64,000 bases of DNA from Ophiosphaerella korrae (taxonomy: Eukaryota > Ascomycota > Dothideomycetes > Pleosporales > Phaeosphaeriaceae). This document shows positions 1 to 12,551 of the stretch, in pieces (position 1 is the stretch's first letter; every line of letters starts with the position of its first letter). The stretch is from positions 62,001 through 126,000 of the forward strand of contig JALNQF010000003.1 in the NCBI GenBank assembly GCA_028456385.1. Reading direction: 5' to 3'. Below the pieces are notes generated by a model. It did not search any database and was not told the DNA's origin. It saw only the letters and a list, made by a program, of their open reading frames with translations. The position numbers were made by a program, and so were the translations under genes.

Positions 1-289
1 CCGCACGCAGCATTATTACAGTCGAGCCTGGAATCTATTTCTGCCGCTTTATCATCGAGCCGTATCTCAAGAACGAGGAACATGCCAAATTTATCGATGA
101 GAAGGTTTTGGAAAGGTATTGGAGTGTTGGGGGCGTGAGGATTGAAGGTACGTTGTATTCGCCCCTGGGATCGAATATGTGGGGGCTGACTAGACAGATA
201 ATATTTTAATTACGGAGGGTGGGTATGAAAATCTTACGCCTACACCAAAGGAGATAGATGATATTGTGAAGATTGTGAAGTCTGGTTGA
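1..289 (+). CDS. Xaa-Pro aminopeptidase/prolidase (M24B), 3' end
   Basis: This is the C-terminal part of a manganese-dependent metallopeptidase that splits Xaa-Pro bonds in the cytosol during peptide turnover. The frame opens at base 3 and reads [19 protein letters not shown], the conserved M24B segment in which the Glu of VEPG binds metal. A 50-nt intron (148-197) follows, and a second exon (198-289) reads [17 protein letters not shown] before the stop. The splice restores the family motif GGVRIEDNIL. Only about 79 residues lie in the window; the catalytic Asp and His residues are upstream of it. The family is clear, but the choice between the two fungal paralogues (pepP-like or prolidase-like) cannot be made from this tail. 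Confidence 0.9.
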
Positions 290-605
290 TAGAATTGGGT
301 GTGATTTATGGATTTGACAGACACTGATGTTGTATACGAGCCACTCAGGCAACTCAATTTACACCCCGCAATCGGAATTCCGTAAAACTTATATCCAGCC
401 TCAGGCCCTCTGGCGTAGCTCTAATAACACACAAATCCGGCTACGTACCGGTCAATCCACCCCTCCAAAATGGATGCCTACAATGCCGCTAAGCCCACCT
501 AAGCACTAGTCCAACAAGGCTATGCTCCGCCCATGAATGCTTCATACCTCGCGCCTCAACCCACCCTCAACCCTTTTCTTCCCTTCCTACTCCTCAACAC
601 ACGAA
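290..605. other. Intergenic spacer, prolidase to Nudix
   Basis: The two genes point the same way. The short open frames here show no domain or codon pattern that supports a gene. The spacer should hold the prolidase 3' UTR and the Nudix promoter. Confidence 0.5.
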
Positions 606-1260
606 ATGGCAGACTCTCAACGCCCTAAAGTTGGCGTTGCTGCCATTATTCATGATACCAACGGCAACATCCTCATGGGCGAGCGCTTGGGGAGCCACGG
701 CGCCGGTACTTCTCCCTCCTCTTAGTGCTAGCCTACCTCTCTTCCCACTACCAGAACTAACTACATCCGAAGGCACGCTACAATGTCCCGGCGGCCACCT
801 CGAGCACGGCGAGTCCTTCGCCGACACCGCGGCTCGCGAGGCGCACGAGGAAACGGGGCTGCGCGTAGGGAACATAAAGTTTCTGACGGCGACAAACGAT
901 GTTTTTAAGAGTGAGGGAAAGCACTATATTACAGTGTTTGTCACGTGCGAGATTGTGGGGGAGGAGAGGGTGGCGAGGGTAGGTTTCCATCTTTGCGTCC
1001 TTCCGAATTCCGAGTTTGCGGGATTGGATTTTGGGAGGATTTGGGTTTCATTTTGCATCGAGCTAATTTCTGGGCAGGCGATGGAGCCGCATAAGTGTGC
1101 GAAGTGGGAGTGGGTGGCATGGAGGCAGATGTGGGCGTGGGCGGGGGAGCAGGCGCGGGCGGAGGATGAGGGGAGGGAGATTGGGAGGAGGATGTTTTTG
1201 CCGTTGGTGAATATGTGGAGGGAGTTTCCTGAGATGGAGGATGTGTTGGTGGGGAGGTGA
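606..1260 (+). CDS. Nudix hydrolase
   Basis: Nudix enzymes hydrolyse nucleoside diphosphates linked to another group, such as oxidised nucleotides or ADP-ribose. The start is MADSQRPKVGVAAIIHD, a typical first strand of the fold. A 67-nt intron (706-772) rejoins the frame as HGAGTLQCPGGHLEHGES. The Nudix box GX5EX7REUXEEXGU is complete, from GHLEHGE through AAREAHEETGL at about residues 42-64. An in-frame, stop-free intron (979-1077) is inferred because the sequence between EERVAR and MEPHKCAKWEW breaks the family pattern. Exons are 606-705, 773-978 and 1078-1260, giving about 162 residues, a usual length for a single-domain Nudix protein. The substrate cannot be told from sequence. Confidence 0.85.
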
Positions 1261-2164
1261 GGTGGGATGGATAGGGTGGATAGAAGTTGTTGTGTCTATT
1301 CTTACGAATTCTTTTTCCATGTGTTTGCACATGTGAATTCCGGGACTACAGACATAGTTGCACGTGGCTACACATGCACGCAGCATGTACTATAATATAA
1401 TAGCACGTGGGTGGACTTGACATTTTGGTTTAGCTATCCGGGTCTACTACCTATTGCGGAGCTTTTATTCCCAGCGTAACCAGGGTAGACGTCGTGCAGG
1501 GAAAACTGGCCGGAAAGGTGTGTGTCACGAGACGCAAACCACCGATCTCAGGTGACTTGTGACAGCGGCGTCGCGACCAATTGAGCAGGAATCAAGACAT
1601 CGCCATTGGCAAAGTATACAAATCAGGGGCGGAGGAGGATGTAATTCCCAACACGGTAGTGAATCCTCGGTAGAGTGTATCCCGGAAGCATAGCAGTCCA
1701 ACACCAATGAAGAAGGAGACTGCCATTAGTTTCCGCCACAGGCATGCTACAACCCAAGTCTTATTGATAAAGTACAGGCTTCCCCACAGGTCGTGCCGAT
1801 CATCCACATAGGTTAAACGTAAATTGCCGACGCCATGCACCAATCAGCTGCCCAGCAGCTCTTCTTCAGCACTATAATTAACAGAGCTGACGTCGAACGG
1901 GCGTCGGCAAAGTATGGGAGTCTTGTCTAGCTTGCGGAAGGCGCTCTTGTTTTGGCGGGGCCTAACGTCTTCTCACGCGTCGAATCTCCATCAATCACCA
2001 TGTGGCGGTTCCTGCAAGGTACGGACATGATTGAACCGGGTTTCGCGGTAGTAGCTCATATTGAGATGGTTTATATAAACGCTCAGTGGGAAGACGATTT
2101 AAGGTACGGGTTTCCCACGCCCTTTTTTTTCAATTGCTCGGATCCGTGACTGTTTGGCGCAACC
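1261..2164. other. Intergenic, upstream of GH5
   Basis: No convincing coding frame is present. The right end is the GH5 promoter and has a TATA-like site near 2072. Open frames on both strands are short and overlap one another without domain signal. Confidence 0.5.
2072..2078 (+). promoter_or_regulatory. TATA-like box of the GH5 gene
   Basis: TATATAA lies 87 bases before the GH5 start codon, a plausible distance for a fungal TATA element plus a short leader. The cutinase and pectin methylesterase genes have similar sites. It is a motif match only. Confidence 0.4.
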
Positions 2165-3498
2165 ATGCGCTTCTTCGCACCGCTTCTCTGCGCAACGGCG
2201 CTTCCTTCGCTGCTCCATGCCTTCCCCAATACACCATTCAAGACAGAGTCTCGATGGATTGTCGACTCCGCGGGCGCCAATTTCACCTATGTTGGTGTCA
2301 ATTGGCCTGGCGCTGGCGAAGTGATGATTCCTGAAGGCCTGCAGTACCAGTCTATCCAGTCCATTGTGTCAAAGATCAAGAGTTTGAAAATGAATGTCAT
2401 CAGACTCACGTTTGCGATTGAAATGATCGACGATATCAAGGATCGCGGTGGCGACGTGACGATCCAGAGTGCATTCAAAAAGGCGTTGGGAAGCAACGGT
2501 GATGCGGTTTATCAGAGTGTTATTAAGAACAACCCACAGTTTGGTGCTTCGACAACAAGGCTACAGGTACGTTGTGAGGTCTGAGTTATCCATAACTGAA
2601 ATCTTACGCTTCCGCAGGTATACGATGCGATTGCTGCCGAATGCGCTAAGCAGGAAATTTATGTTCATCTTGACAACCACATGTCGAAAGGAAAGTGGTG
2701 CTGTGGCGGCGGCGATGGGAACGCTTGGTTTGGTGACACTGACTTCAATGTCGCCAACTGGAAGCGTGGACTCGAGTACATGGCCGACCACGTGTGTAAT
2801 CACCCGTCTTCATATCAAAATATCTGCTGACTTGTTATGCACAGAGCAAGAAATGGACTAACATGGTTAGCATCGGACTGCGTAATGAATACCGCAAGCC
2901 TGATAATGCTGGCTCGTCGCTCCCATATACCTGGCCAGTTTGGTATGAGCAGAATATTGCAGCTGCCAACGTTGTGAACAAAGCGAACCCCAACATCCTT
3001 ATTTTCCTGTCTGGGCTCGACTACGATACGAAGCTAACGCCGCTGCCCACCCCCGATGACCTCGGCAATGGAAAGAAGTTCCAGCTATCCGACTTCTCGT
3101 ACAGAAATAAGCTGGTCTTGGAATTACACAATTACCAAAACGACGCAACAAGCTGCGGTAGTATTGAAGGTGGTCTATGGGATAACGGATTCAGGGCGAC
3201 ATGGTTTGGAGGCGGGGTGTCGAACATTATGCCCGTAGTTTTGACTGAGTTTGGTTTCAACAACGCCGACAACTCCTACACCAAGGTGTACGCGACGTGT
3301 TTGAAGAAGCTGATGCCGCAATGGAAGACTGGCTGGACGGTCTGGGTGCTCAGCGGCAGTTATTATATCAGGAGTGGGACGCAAGACTACGAGGAGACCT
3401 GGGGACTGCTGAATCATAACTGGAGCGATTGGAGGAACAGCGCCGCGATTACCGCGCTCAGGGGAATGATTGATGCGACTTTGGCATCGGTGATATAG
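2165..3498 (+). CDS. Secreted glycoside hydrolase family 5
   Basis: This is a secreted GH5 hydrolase, probably active on beta-glucan or a related plant-wall polysaccharide. A signal peptide is visible (MRFFAPLLCATALPSLLHA). Exons 2165-2566, 2618-2791 and 2845-3498 give 409 residues; the introns are 51 and 53 nt and keep the frame. The GH5 acid/base is the Glu of SIGLRNEYRKP and the nucleophile is the Glu of VVLTEFGFNN; HLDNHMSK and VLELHNYQ supply the usual active-site His residues. A Trp-rich end (GWTVWVLSGSYY) fits the substrate platform. A TATA-like site lies 87 bases upstream. Cutinase, pectate lyase and pectin methylesterase genes follow within 10 kb. The exact specificity is not readable. 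Confidence 0.9.
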
Positions 3499-6115
<2,617 letters not shown>

Positions 6116-6299
6116 ATGCTGCGGTGGACTTGACTGGGACGAGAGGGATTACTCGGCAGGGGATGAAGGGGGAAAGGGTTGGAATATTTGCCAAGGCTGG
6201 TGGGCTTGAATGACTAAGTACACAAGGATAAATTATATGCAATGAATGGCTTTGAAAGTGACTTTCTTCTGTGGCTAAAGATTCCTTCATTATCAATCC

Positions 6300-7511
6300 C
6301 TAGTAACCGCTCGGCACCAAACTATTCGCCCAGTCCTCCACTGTTTTGTACTGGCCTTCCACGTTGTCAGGAATCCCATTGCTATTCGCATCTACCCATG
6401 ATGTTCCTCCTGCAATCGTCCCCGGACCATTCATAGGGCTCGCGTTCTCATCGCTAATCAATTGCCCCGCCGTTCCCCAGCTCTGCAATTCCGTAATGAG
6501 ACGCTTGTCCACGCTGTCGCGAACCCTACTTGCCCCAGCAGATTTCTGAGCCAGGGCCAACGCATCTACCGCAGATAGAATCTTAGCCGGTGCAGGATAC
6601 CCATACTTTGCGCTCTGGATAGCCAAGCCCCCATAATTCGACGATGTGGCACCCAACTGAGCGCCATTGAGTTGACCGTTCTTGTCGGCGTCGTGAAAGT
6701 TGGCTTGGACGTATGCTTTGAAGTTGGCGTTTCCTCGCGTGAATGCTGCGACAGTGGTGCTCGGTCCGCTGATAAAGTAATTCCCTACAATATTGGCTTC
6801 ACTCGCGCCGTCGCTGTCGCCCGCGATGTAACCTCCGCCTCCGCCCCAGTTGTACACCACGTTGTTTGTGAAATCGTTTGTGCCCTTGACTTTCGGGTTG
6901 CGCGTCTTGTTGTCGATGTACAAGTTTCTGAACAGAGATATGCCGTTGCCAATGGTCGTCTGTATCAAGCCGCCGCAAGAGTGTGTTTCGAGGCCTTGCG
7001 CAATGACGCTGTTTTGGATTGTAATGTTTCCGACTTCACTGCCGCTGATGGAGAACGTTTCGTCACGCCCCCACGAAACGGAGACGTGGTCGAAGATCAT
7101 GTTGGAGCCTTCGGCAATGGTTATGCCATCTTTTCCACTGTCGCCGCCCTTGCCCATGCGGATGCGAATGTAACGCACAATTGCATCATCGGCGTTGCTG
7201 AAACTCCAGCCATTGCCGTACACGGTGATTCCGTCCCCCGGTGCTGTTTGGCCGAGGATAGAAATGCGCTTTGATACTACTAGGCGGTCTTTGATTTTGA
7301 TCAGTCCGCCTACGGAGAAAACTACGATGCGGTCTGGTTGCGAAACGGCGTCGCGCAAGGATCCTGCGCCTGAGTCGTTAAGGTTGTTTACTATGTAAAC
7401 TTTCCCATTGCGGCCACCAATGGCGTTGCGACCGAAGCCTTCAGCACCAGGGAAAGCGAGCGCAGATACAGAACCCAGTAAGAGCGGAAGAAGGTGGTAG
7501 AAATGCATCAT
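6300..7511 (-). CDS. plyC: Pectate lyase C-type (PL1) with EF-hand
   Basis: This calcium-dependent secreted lyase cuts de-esterified homogalacturonan by beta-elimination. The start at 7511 gives a signal peptide (MMHFYHLLPLLLGSVSALA); an ATG 24 codons upstream would hide it. The intronless protein has 403 residues. FPGAEGFGRNAIGGRNGKVY and the beta-helix signatures SILGQTAPGDGITVYG, NMIFDHVSVSWGRDE and LYIDNKTRNPKVKG match the Aspergillus plyC group as I know it. A calcium-loop sequence (DADKNGQLNG) lies near residue 290 and another Asp-rich loop (DANSNGIPDN) near residue 375, as expected for the EF-hand annotation of that group. The pectin methylesterase 3.5 kb away would create its substrate. 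Confidence 0.92.
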   Translation of the reverse strand: MMHFYHLLPLLLGSVSALAFPGAEGFGRNAIGGRNGKVYIVNNLNDSGAGSLRDAVSQPDRIVVFSVGGLIKIKDRLVVSKRISILGQTAPGDGITVYGNGWSFSNADDAIVRYIRIRMGKGGDSGKDGITIAEGSNMIFDHVSVSWGRDETFSISGSEVGNITIQNSVIAQGLETHSCGGLIQTTIGNGISLFRNLYIDNKTRNPKVKGTNDFTNNVVYNWGGGGGYIAGDSDGASEANIVGNYFISGPSTTVAAFTRGNANFKAYVQANFHDADKNGQLNGAQLGATSSNYGGLAIQSAKYGYPAPAKILSAVDALALAQKSAGASRVRDSVDKRLITELQSWGTAGQLISDENASPMNGPGTIAGGTSWVDANSNGIPDNVEGQYKTVEDWANSLVPSGY

Positions 7512-8053
7512 GTAACCCCAATCTTTGCGAAGTCTAAAAGTACACAAGCACACACTGCGCGTAAGTAAGGTCAAGAAAGCCAAGAACGGGGATTCGATCG
7601 ATTTATTTTATTACTACTTGTTTGATTAACTTAAACCCGGACTAATGGTTGTAGTTGGTTTGGTGGAGAAACCTGAGAAATGTTGGTTCCTATCATATAA
7701 TAACCGATGTATATTTGAAACCCTCCAATGGTACGCGAGAACTCCGACCAGGGTGTACTATAATGATACATTTCCAGAATTTTAATATATTCTGCCCGGG
7801 TTTGTACAATATCTAGTTGCTGTACCGGGCGTGTCACCTATCGGCTGTGCTGAACGGCCGCTAGTGCGTGGTGAAGGGTCAATATCATTAGTTCCGCATG
7901 TAAACTGCGACTATCAGTCTCTTTGTTTAGTTTGGATGAGAAGAAATGCCTGATATTCTTGCATTGTTAATCAACTTTACAGTCTTGGCGTCCGAACCAG
8001 CCGCCTATTACCTGTGATTTTCACTTGATTGTGTTTAATAGTCTCCATAGCAT
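7512..8053. other. Intergenic, pectate lyase promoter side
   Basis: This is AT-rich DNA upstream of the pectate lyase, which is read leftwards. No coding frame is supported. Confidence 0.5.
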
Positions 8054-8744
8054 CTACTTGGTAGCGATGCAGGGCTTTTCGCCATTTGCCAGCACCAGAT
8101 CCAGCTGAATGGTGGTGTACAGACCCGCATTCCCTTTCCAATACACATGCCAACCCTCTTTACCTGCGTCTTTGGCCGGCGTCCAGCTACCTCCAAATCC
8201 CGCAAATCGGAAGTTTGGATGGGCAATATCCTAATTGCTGCCATCGAACGTCCACTGGTCGGCAATGCATTCGTATGTCTTTGGACATGCATTGGGATCG
8301 GCCTTGAAAGAATCACGAGTTGGTGACGGGACGTAAATGATAGCCATGCTAGCCGTGTGTGTCCCCCTTATAGATTTCAGGGCCGCTAAGTATGGAGTCC
8401 CAGAGCGACTATTGTCGTCGCCTTCACCCTTGAGGGCTCAATTGCCCTTGGATACTTCCACAGGGAGAAACTTTGAAGGCGCAGCACTGGGTTGAATAGT
8501 GAAGTTTTCCAGGCCTAACTGATGGGACGATGGCAATGTTACAATATATCGTCCGTGCCAGGGCTTTTGAGGACTGTAGTAAGGTCAGCGTTATATCATA
8601 TGGAGAGAAAAATTGGTGTTACCAATTACCGCGCAATACAAAGCGCTGAGCAGCCGGTTCGACACAGTCTTGTGGCGTCGGGGTCGCGCAAATGACCGCG
8701 GTGATTGCCAATATAAGGCCACAAAGGCGGAAGGCTCGCATCAT
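8054..8744 (-). pseudogene. Decayed secreted-protein gene (two stops)
   Basis: This is a broken gene of unknown family, formerly encoding a small secreted protein. It begins with a signal-peptide-like MMRAFRLCGLILAITAVICA. A 49-nt intron (8574-8622) has clean splice sites and leads to a second exon reading PQKPWHGRYIVTLPSSH. The frame then stays coding-like to a stop at 8054 (FRFAGFGGSWTPAKDAG, then LYTTIQLDLVLANGEKPC), but it is cut by TGA at 8438-8440 and TAG at 8231-8233. No intron I could place removes both stops. Restoring CGA and CAG at those codons would need only C-to-T changes, as in repeat-induced mutation. Total coding length would be about 213 codons. It lies among secreted cell-wall enzymes. 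An allele without the stops may exist in other strains. Confidence 0.6.
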
Positions 8745-9349
8745 GAGTCTGAATTGAACGCCGTTGATCAGTATAAGGAGTTATGTCAAAAGCTTTACAA
8801 TGTCGTTGTGGGGGAGAAGAGAAAGATCTGGTGTGCGAGATCTACTTGGTAAACTCCTACTAGCTCTGTGAATGAGCTTAGACGCTGAGGCGCAAGGATC
8901 CTAGTGACCCAACTGGAGCCGTAATAGTTGTCTTATGTTGTAACAAATTGTCTATAATTGGCTAAGCAATATCTTAGTACACTCGCTTGCGCAGTAGATC
9001 TAGAAGTCGTAGTAAAGAGAAAACAGAGCATCCTATGTAGCATCGAAATCTTACAAGAGTCCCTAAGCACCAACCATTTGTGTCAACAAGGTCACCTCCT
9101 TTGGACACACGGTTCGTAGACGCGAATTCTATCCCTAGCATCAGTGGCGTCGCCACTGACTACATGTTGACATCGTGACACCTTAGCCTTATCAAAACTA
9201 ACTACACTCAAGTAAGAATACAACTTTCAATGTCTATACCCATCTGTTATTATATCTTCGAGTAAATGACAATATGGTTAGGGCGGTCTTAAAAAAAACT
9301 TTGGAATATTGCTTGGCAAATACCGTTTGAATAGATCATCACCTATGAC
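8745..9349. other. Intergenic
   Basis: This should hold the promoter of the decayed secreted-protein gene and the 3' UTR of the gene that starts at 10300. No supported coding frame was seen. Confidence 0.5.
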
Positions 9350-10300
9350 TTATTCGCCGACGAGATGCATGCCAATCGTGCACCCAAGTTCCTCAACAGG
9401 CTCTTTGCATTCCGTACATGTCTTACCATCGTGACTGAAGGGGTGGTAGAAGCATGTTTCATGTTCATTCTCCACCTCTTGAGAACACTGTAAGCAAATC
9501 ATAGCCTTCGCCTTTGGAGGGGGCTCTTTTTTAACATTGTGGAATCTCTCTGTCAGCGAGACTTGGTTCGGTGTGCGGTTGGCAGCATTGAATCTTGATG
9601 GCGTTTGTAGTGAGGAATGGTCTAGCCTCACACTTCTGCCCTTAGCCGAGAACGAGGTAGGTATGTAATGGCTAGCGTCGGAATCGGTATCTGACAGGTC
9701 GCGCTCTCGCTTCAATCTTGGTACGGACTGAGAACCAACAGGCCTCGCACGATGGGCGCCTCCGAAGGTATTTGGTGATTGTGTACGTGACTCTCCCCTA
9801 GCAGCCTTTTTTGCTAAAATTCGCTGCTTCATTCGTTCATAGCTTTGGCCATCATCCCTCTTTTCGATTTTTACTGAACTTCTTGCCGGAGCTTGCTCCC
9901 GGTGCTGTCTAGCGAGTCCCTGGGCGAAAATCGAGTGAGGTGCAAGTCCACGCGCCACAGCCCCAGAAAGTGCGGGTGAAAGCTTGCAGAGATCTAATAA
10001 TACGGCCTTGATCGCATGTGGGCTGCTGGTATTGATGATTTGTGCTACATGATCCGGGTTGACTGATCGGACATGAGATGGAGTACCACGTGATCTCATT
10101 CCCAGCGTGTTAGATTCTACTTTGATTCTCTTCACGTGACTTGGGTCGCTCCGTGGTTCTCTCTTGAAGTGGGATGTAGCCTGAAATTGTGTTGTCCGTG
10201 GTTGCTCTTCAGGTTCAGGAGACGAGGCAGTAAGATCGATCGTTACACCAGCATTTCGATCGAGTCGATTCCATCTCGCCTGACTGTGCGATGATGACAT
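9350..10300 (-). CDS. Uncharacterised protein with Cys/His-rich C-terminus
   Basis: I do not recognise this 316-residue intronless protein. The start at 10300 (MSSSHSQARWNRLDRN) is preferred to an upstream in-frame codon because the leader before it looks non-coding. Residues 1-260 are polar, basic and low in structure, with Lys-Arg patches (HVKRIKVES, KRERDLSDTDSD) that could serve as nuclear localisation signals. The last 60 residues carry paired Cys/His (ICLQCSQEV, HETCFYHP, CTECKE), which could bind zinc. A nuclear role is inference from this layout. The coding choice rests on the length of the frame, its composition and the ordered Cys/His end. Confidence 0.65.
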   Translation of the reverse strand: MSSSHSQARWNRLDRNAGVTIDLTASSPEPEEQPRTTQFQATSHFKREPRSDPSHVKRIKVESNTLGMRSRGTPSHVRSVNPDHVAQIINTSSPHAIKAVLLDLCKLSPALSGAVARGLAPHSIFAQGLARQHREQAPARSSVKIEKRDDGQSYERMKQRILAKKAARGESRTQSPNTFGGAHRARPVGSQSVPRLKRERDLSDTDSDASHYIPTSFSAKGRSVRLDHSSLQTPSRFNAANRTPNQVSLTERFHNVKKEPPPKAKAMICLQCSQEVENEHETCFYHPFSHDGKTCTECKEPVEELGCTIGMHLVGE

Positions 10301-10990
10301 CGCGGCTAAGGATAGGTTCAATAAGTGAGAAGTATAGTCTCTATCGTCACATAGCTTTGAGGATGAATGTGGCGTTGTTGTCGTCCAGAACAAGGATAAA
10401 GCTTGACAGCCTAATGAAGCCTTGGTTAGCGTGTCGGGCTTTTTCCATCCAGGCTCTGCGACACCACGAACTCACGTGGTTGCACGGACGCTCTTCCACT
10501 CCACTCCTGCACTTCATAAACTCGCCTCTCAATTCTCAGCCGTCTCTCCGCAAACGTGATCCATCGTCTGACCACCCGCATATCGTGACAATCACAAGGC
10601 TATACTGTGGGTATCGGACAGGATTCGTCCATCCTTCATCTTTGTCTTGTAACGCGCTACAGTCAATTCCAGGGAGTTCGCACGGACGGGCCATGATTTC
10701 CACCAATAATTCAAAACTTGGACTTCCACCAGAGGCTGTGCAAAGGCCCGATAACCTGGGGTATTATGGATGCGAATTCTCCACCTCTTTCCAGAACGAT
10801 TGGCATGCGATGCCAAGTTGATGTTTTTGTCTACTTGCTTGGCTAGCTGTCGCTATAAGACGCCTCAATATATACGGATAATTGCACATAACAGCCTACA
10901 TGCGCTTATATAGCGTACTTGCAGCCTTGAATACCTTTACCAACTAACGCCGCCATTTCTTCTACAACCACCTTCTTTTTCATTTCAGAG
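10301..10990. other. Divergent promoter region before pectin methylesterase
   Basis: This spacer lies between the divergent 9350-10300 gene and the pectin methylesterase. An open frame at 10291-10821 (+) has no domain and overlaps the promoter, so it is not called. TATA-like sites occur near 10867 and 10907. Confidence 0.5.
10907..10912 (+). promoter_or_regulatory. TATA-like box of the pectin methylesterase gene
   Basis: TATATA lies about 80 bases before the start codon, with a pyrimidine-rich leader after it. It is a motif match only. Confidence 0.35.
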
Positions 10991-11989
10991 ATGCTTTGCT
11001 CCTTACCTCTAGTTCTTTCGCTGATAACGAGTGTTATCGCTGCTCCTGCATCATTGGTCCCACGCGCTGGACGTCCAACTGCACCTGCTGGATGTCTGTC
11101 TGTTGGGAGCTCGGCTCAGTACAAGACTGTGCAATCCGCAGTCAACGCTTTGAGCACCACTAGCACATCAGCTCAATGCATCTTCATTGCCAAGGGTACC
11201 TACAAGGAGCAAGTCTACATTGGGTCGATTAAATCTCCGTTGACCATCTATGGAGAGACTACCGATACTTCGAGTTTCTCTGCAAACACCGTGACCATCA
11301 CGCAAGGCAAAAGCCAAGACAATGCGCCCAATAACGATGAAACCGCTACCCTACGGGCCCACACCGCAAACCTCAAGGTTTACAACATCAATCTTGTCAA
11401 TACACGTGGCCAAGGCTCGCAAGCTCTCGCATTAAGTGCCTACAACGGCAAGCAAGGCTACTACGCATGCCAATTCAAAGGTTTCCAGGACACGATTCTC
11501 GCCCAGCAAGGAACGCAGCTCTACGCCAAATCCTACATCGAGGGTGCTACCGATTTTATTTTCGGCCAAAACGGCCAGGCTTGGTTCGATAGCGTGGATA
11601 TCCGCGTTCTCTCTGCCTCAATCGGCTACATTACAGCTAACGGCCGTGACTCGTCTTCCAATCCCTCGTACTACGTCATCAACAATTCCAAGATCTCTGG
11701 AAACAGCGGAGCTGGCTCGTACTACCTCGGACGCCCATGGAGAAACTACGCCCGTGTTGTCTTCCAGAGCACCAGCATGACCAACGTGATTAACGGTGCC
11801 GGCTGGAAGAACTGGAACACTGGTGACGATCGCACTGATAAGGTTGAATTCGGCGAGTTTGGCAACTCTGGTGATGGTTCCAAGGGTAATAGGGCAAGCT
11901 TTTCGAAGAAGTTGGGCTCTGCGGTTGCCATTACGACTGTTTTGGGTGGCGACTATAAGAACTGGGTCGATGCGTCCTATCTCTCCTAA
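10991..11989 (+). CDS. Pectin methylesterase (CE8), secreted
   Basis: This secreted esterase removes methyl groups from homogalacturonan, releasing methanol and making pectate for lyases. The intronless protein has 332 residues, usual for the fungal family, and a signal peptide (MLCSLPLVLSLITSVIAAPA). The catalytic and binding motifs are complete: the first Asp in CQFKGFQDTILA, the nucleophile Asp in IEGATDFIFGQ, and the Arg in LGRPWRNYARVVF. An N-terminal Gln/Thr-rich beta-helix start (QYKTVQSAVNALS) matches the family. The plyC-type lyase 3.5 kb away acts on the product. A TATA-like site lies 80 bases upstream. Confidence 0.95.
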   Translation: MLCSLPLVLSLITSVIAAPASLVPRAGRPTAPAGCLSVGSSAQYKTVQSAVNALSTTSTSAQCIFIAKGTYKEQVYIGSIKSPLTIYGETTDTSSFSANTVTITQGKSQDNAPNNDETATLRAHTANLKVYNINLVNTRGQGSQALALSAYNGKQGYYACQFKGFQDTILAQQGTQLYAKSYIEGATDFIFGQNGQAWFDSVDIRVLSASIGYITANGRDSSSNPSYYVINNSKISGNSGAGSYYLGRPWRNYARVVFQSTSMTNVINGAGWKNWNTGDDRTDKVEFGEFGNSGDGSKGNRASFSKKLGSAVAITTVLGGDYKNWVDASYLS

Positions 11990-12551
11990 GCTCGCAGCCA
12001 TTGCATAATGGAAAGATTCAAGAGCTTTAATTTCTTGTATATACTTACTCGTGGGGAATTGATGATGACTTTTTATACATAACTTAATGGTTACTTGCCA
12101 ACTTTGATAACCAATATGAAGATAGAGGTGAACTAAGCTTTGATGTACCTCGGTAGAAGACTTTGAAATAGCTCATGCAGCAATTTGGTGTTTGGTGTGA
12201 TCGAGGTGTATAAGAATCACTTACTTTGCATGCTCAAAAGAAGCGGTGCATCATATCCACCAGGTTGTAACAACGATAATGATCTCCCAGCATGGCTTTC
12301 GAGATCGTCTTATATCCAGGGTACTCATCCTCTAAGTTTAAATATATGGTTGGGAAGCCTATCCTTATAAAACGACGTCGCACAAAAGGCGTGTAGTGAT
12401 AGTTGAGGAAAGTGGTACATTCAAATCATCAAAACTTGAGCTTGGATGGCTATGAAAACTAAGACGATACGCGGTACATCAGATGCCAGCCCAGCTAACA
12501 GCATCAAGCACAACCTAGTCAATGATATGCTCTACGTTGGCTCGCAATTAC
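11990..12551. other. Intergenic, pectin methylesterase to HET
   Basis: This lies between the 3' ends of two converging genes. No supported coding frame was found. Confidence 0.5.

Noticed and set aside
10291..10821. 176-codon frame on the plus strand
   Set aside because: No domain, composition unlike the neighbours, and it covers the promoter and start of a better-supported gene on the other strand.
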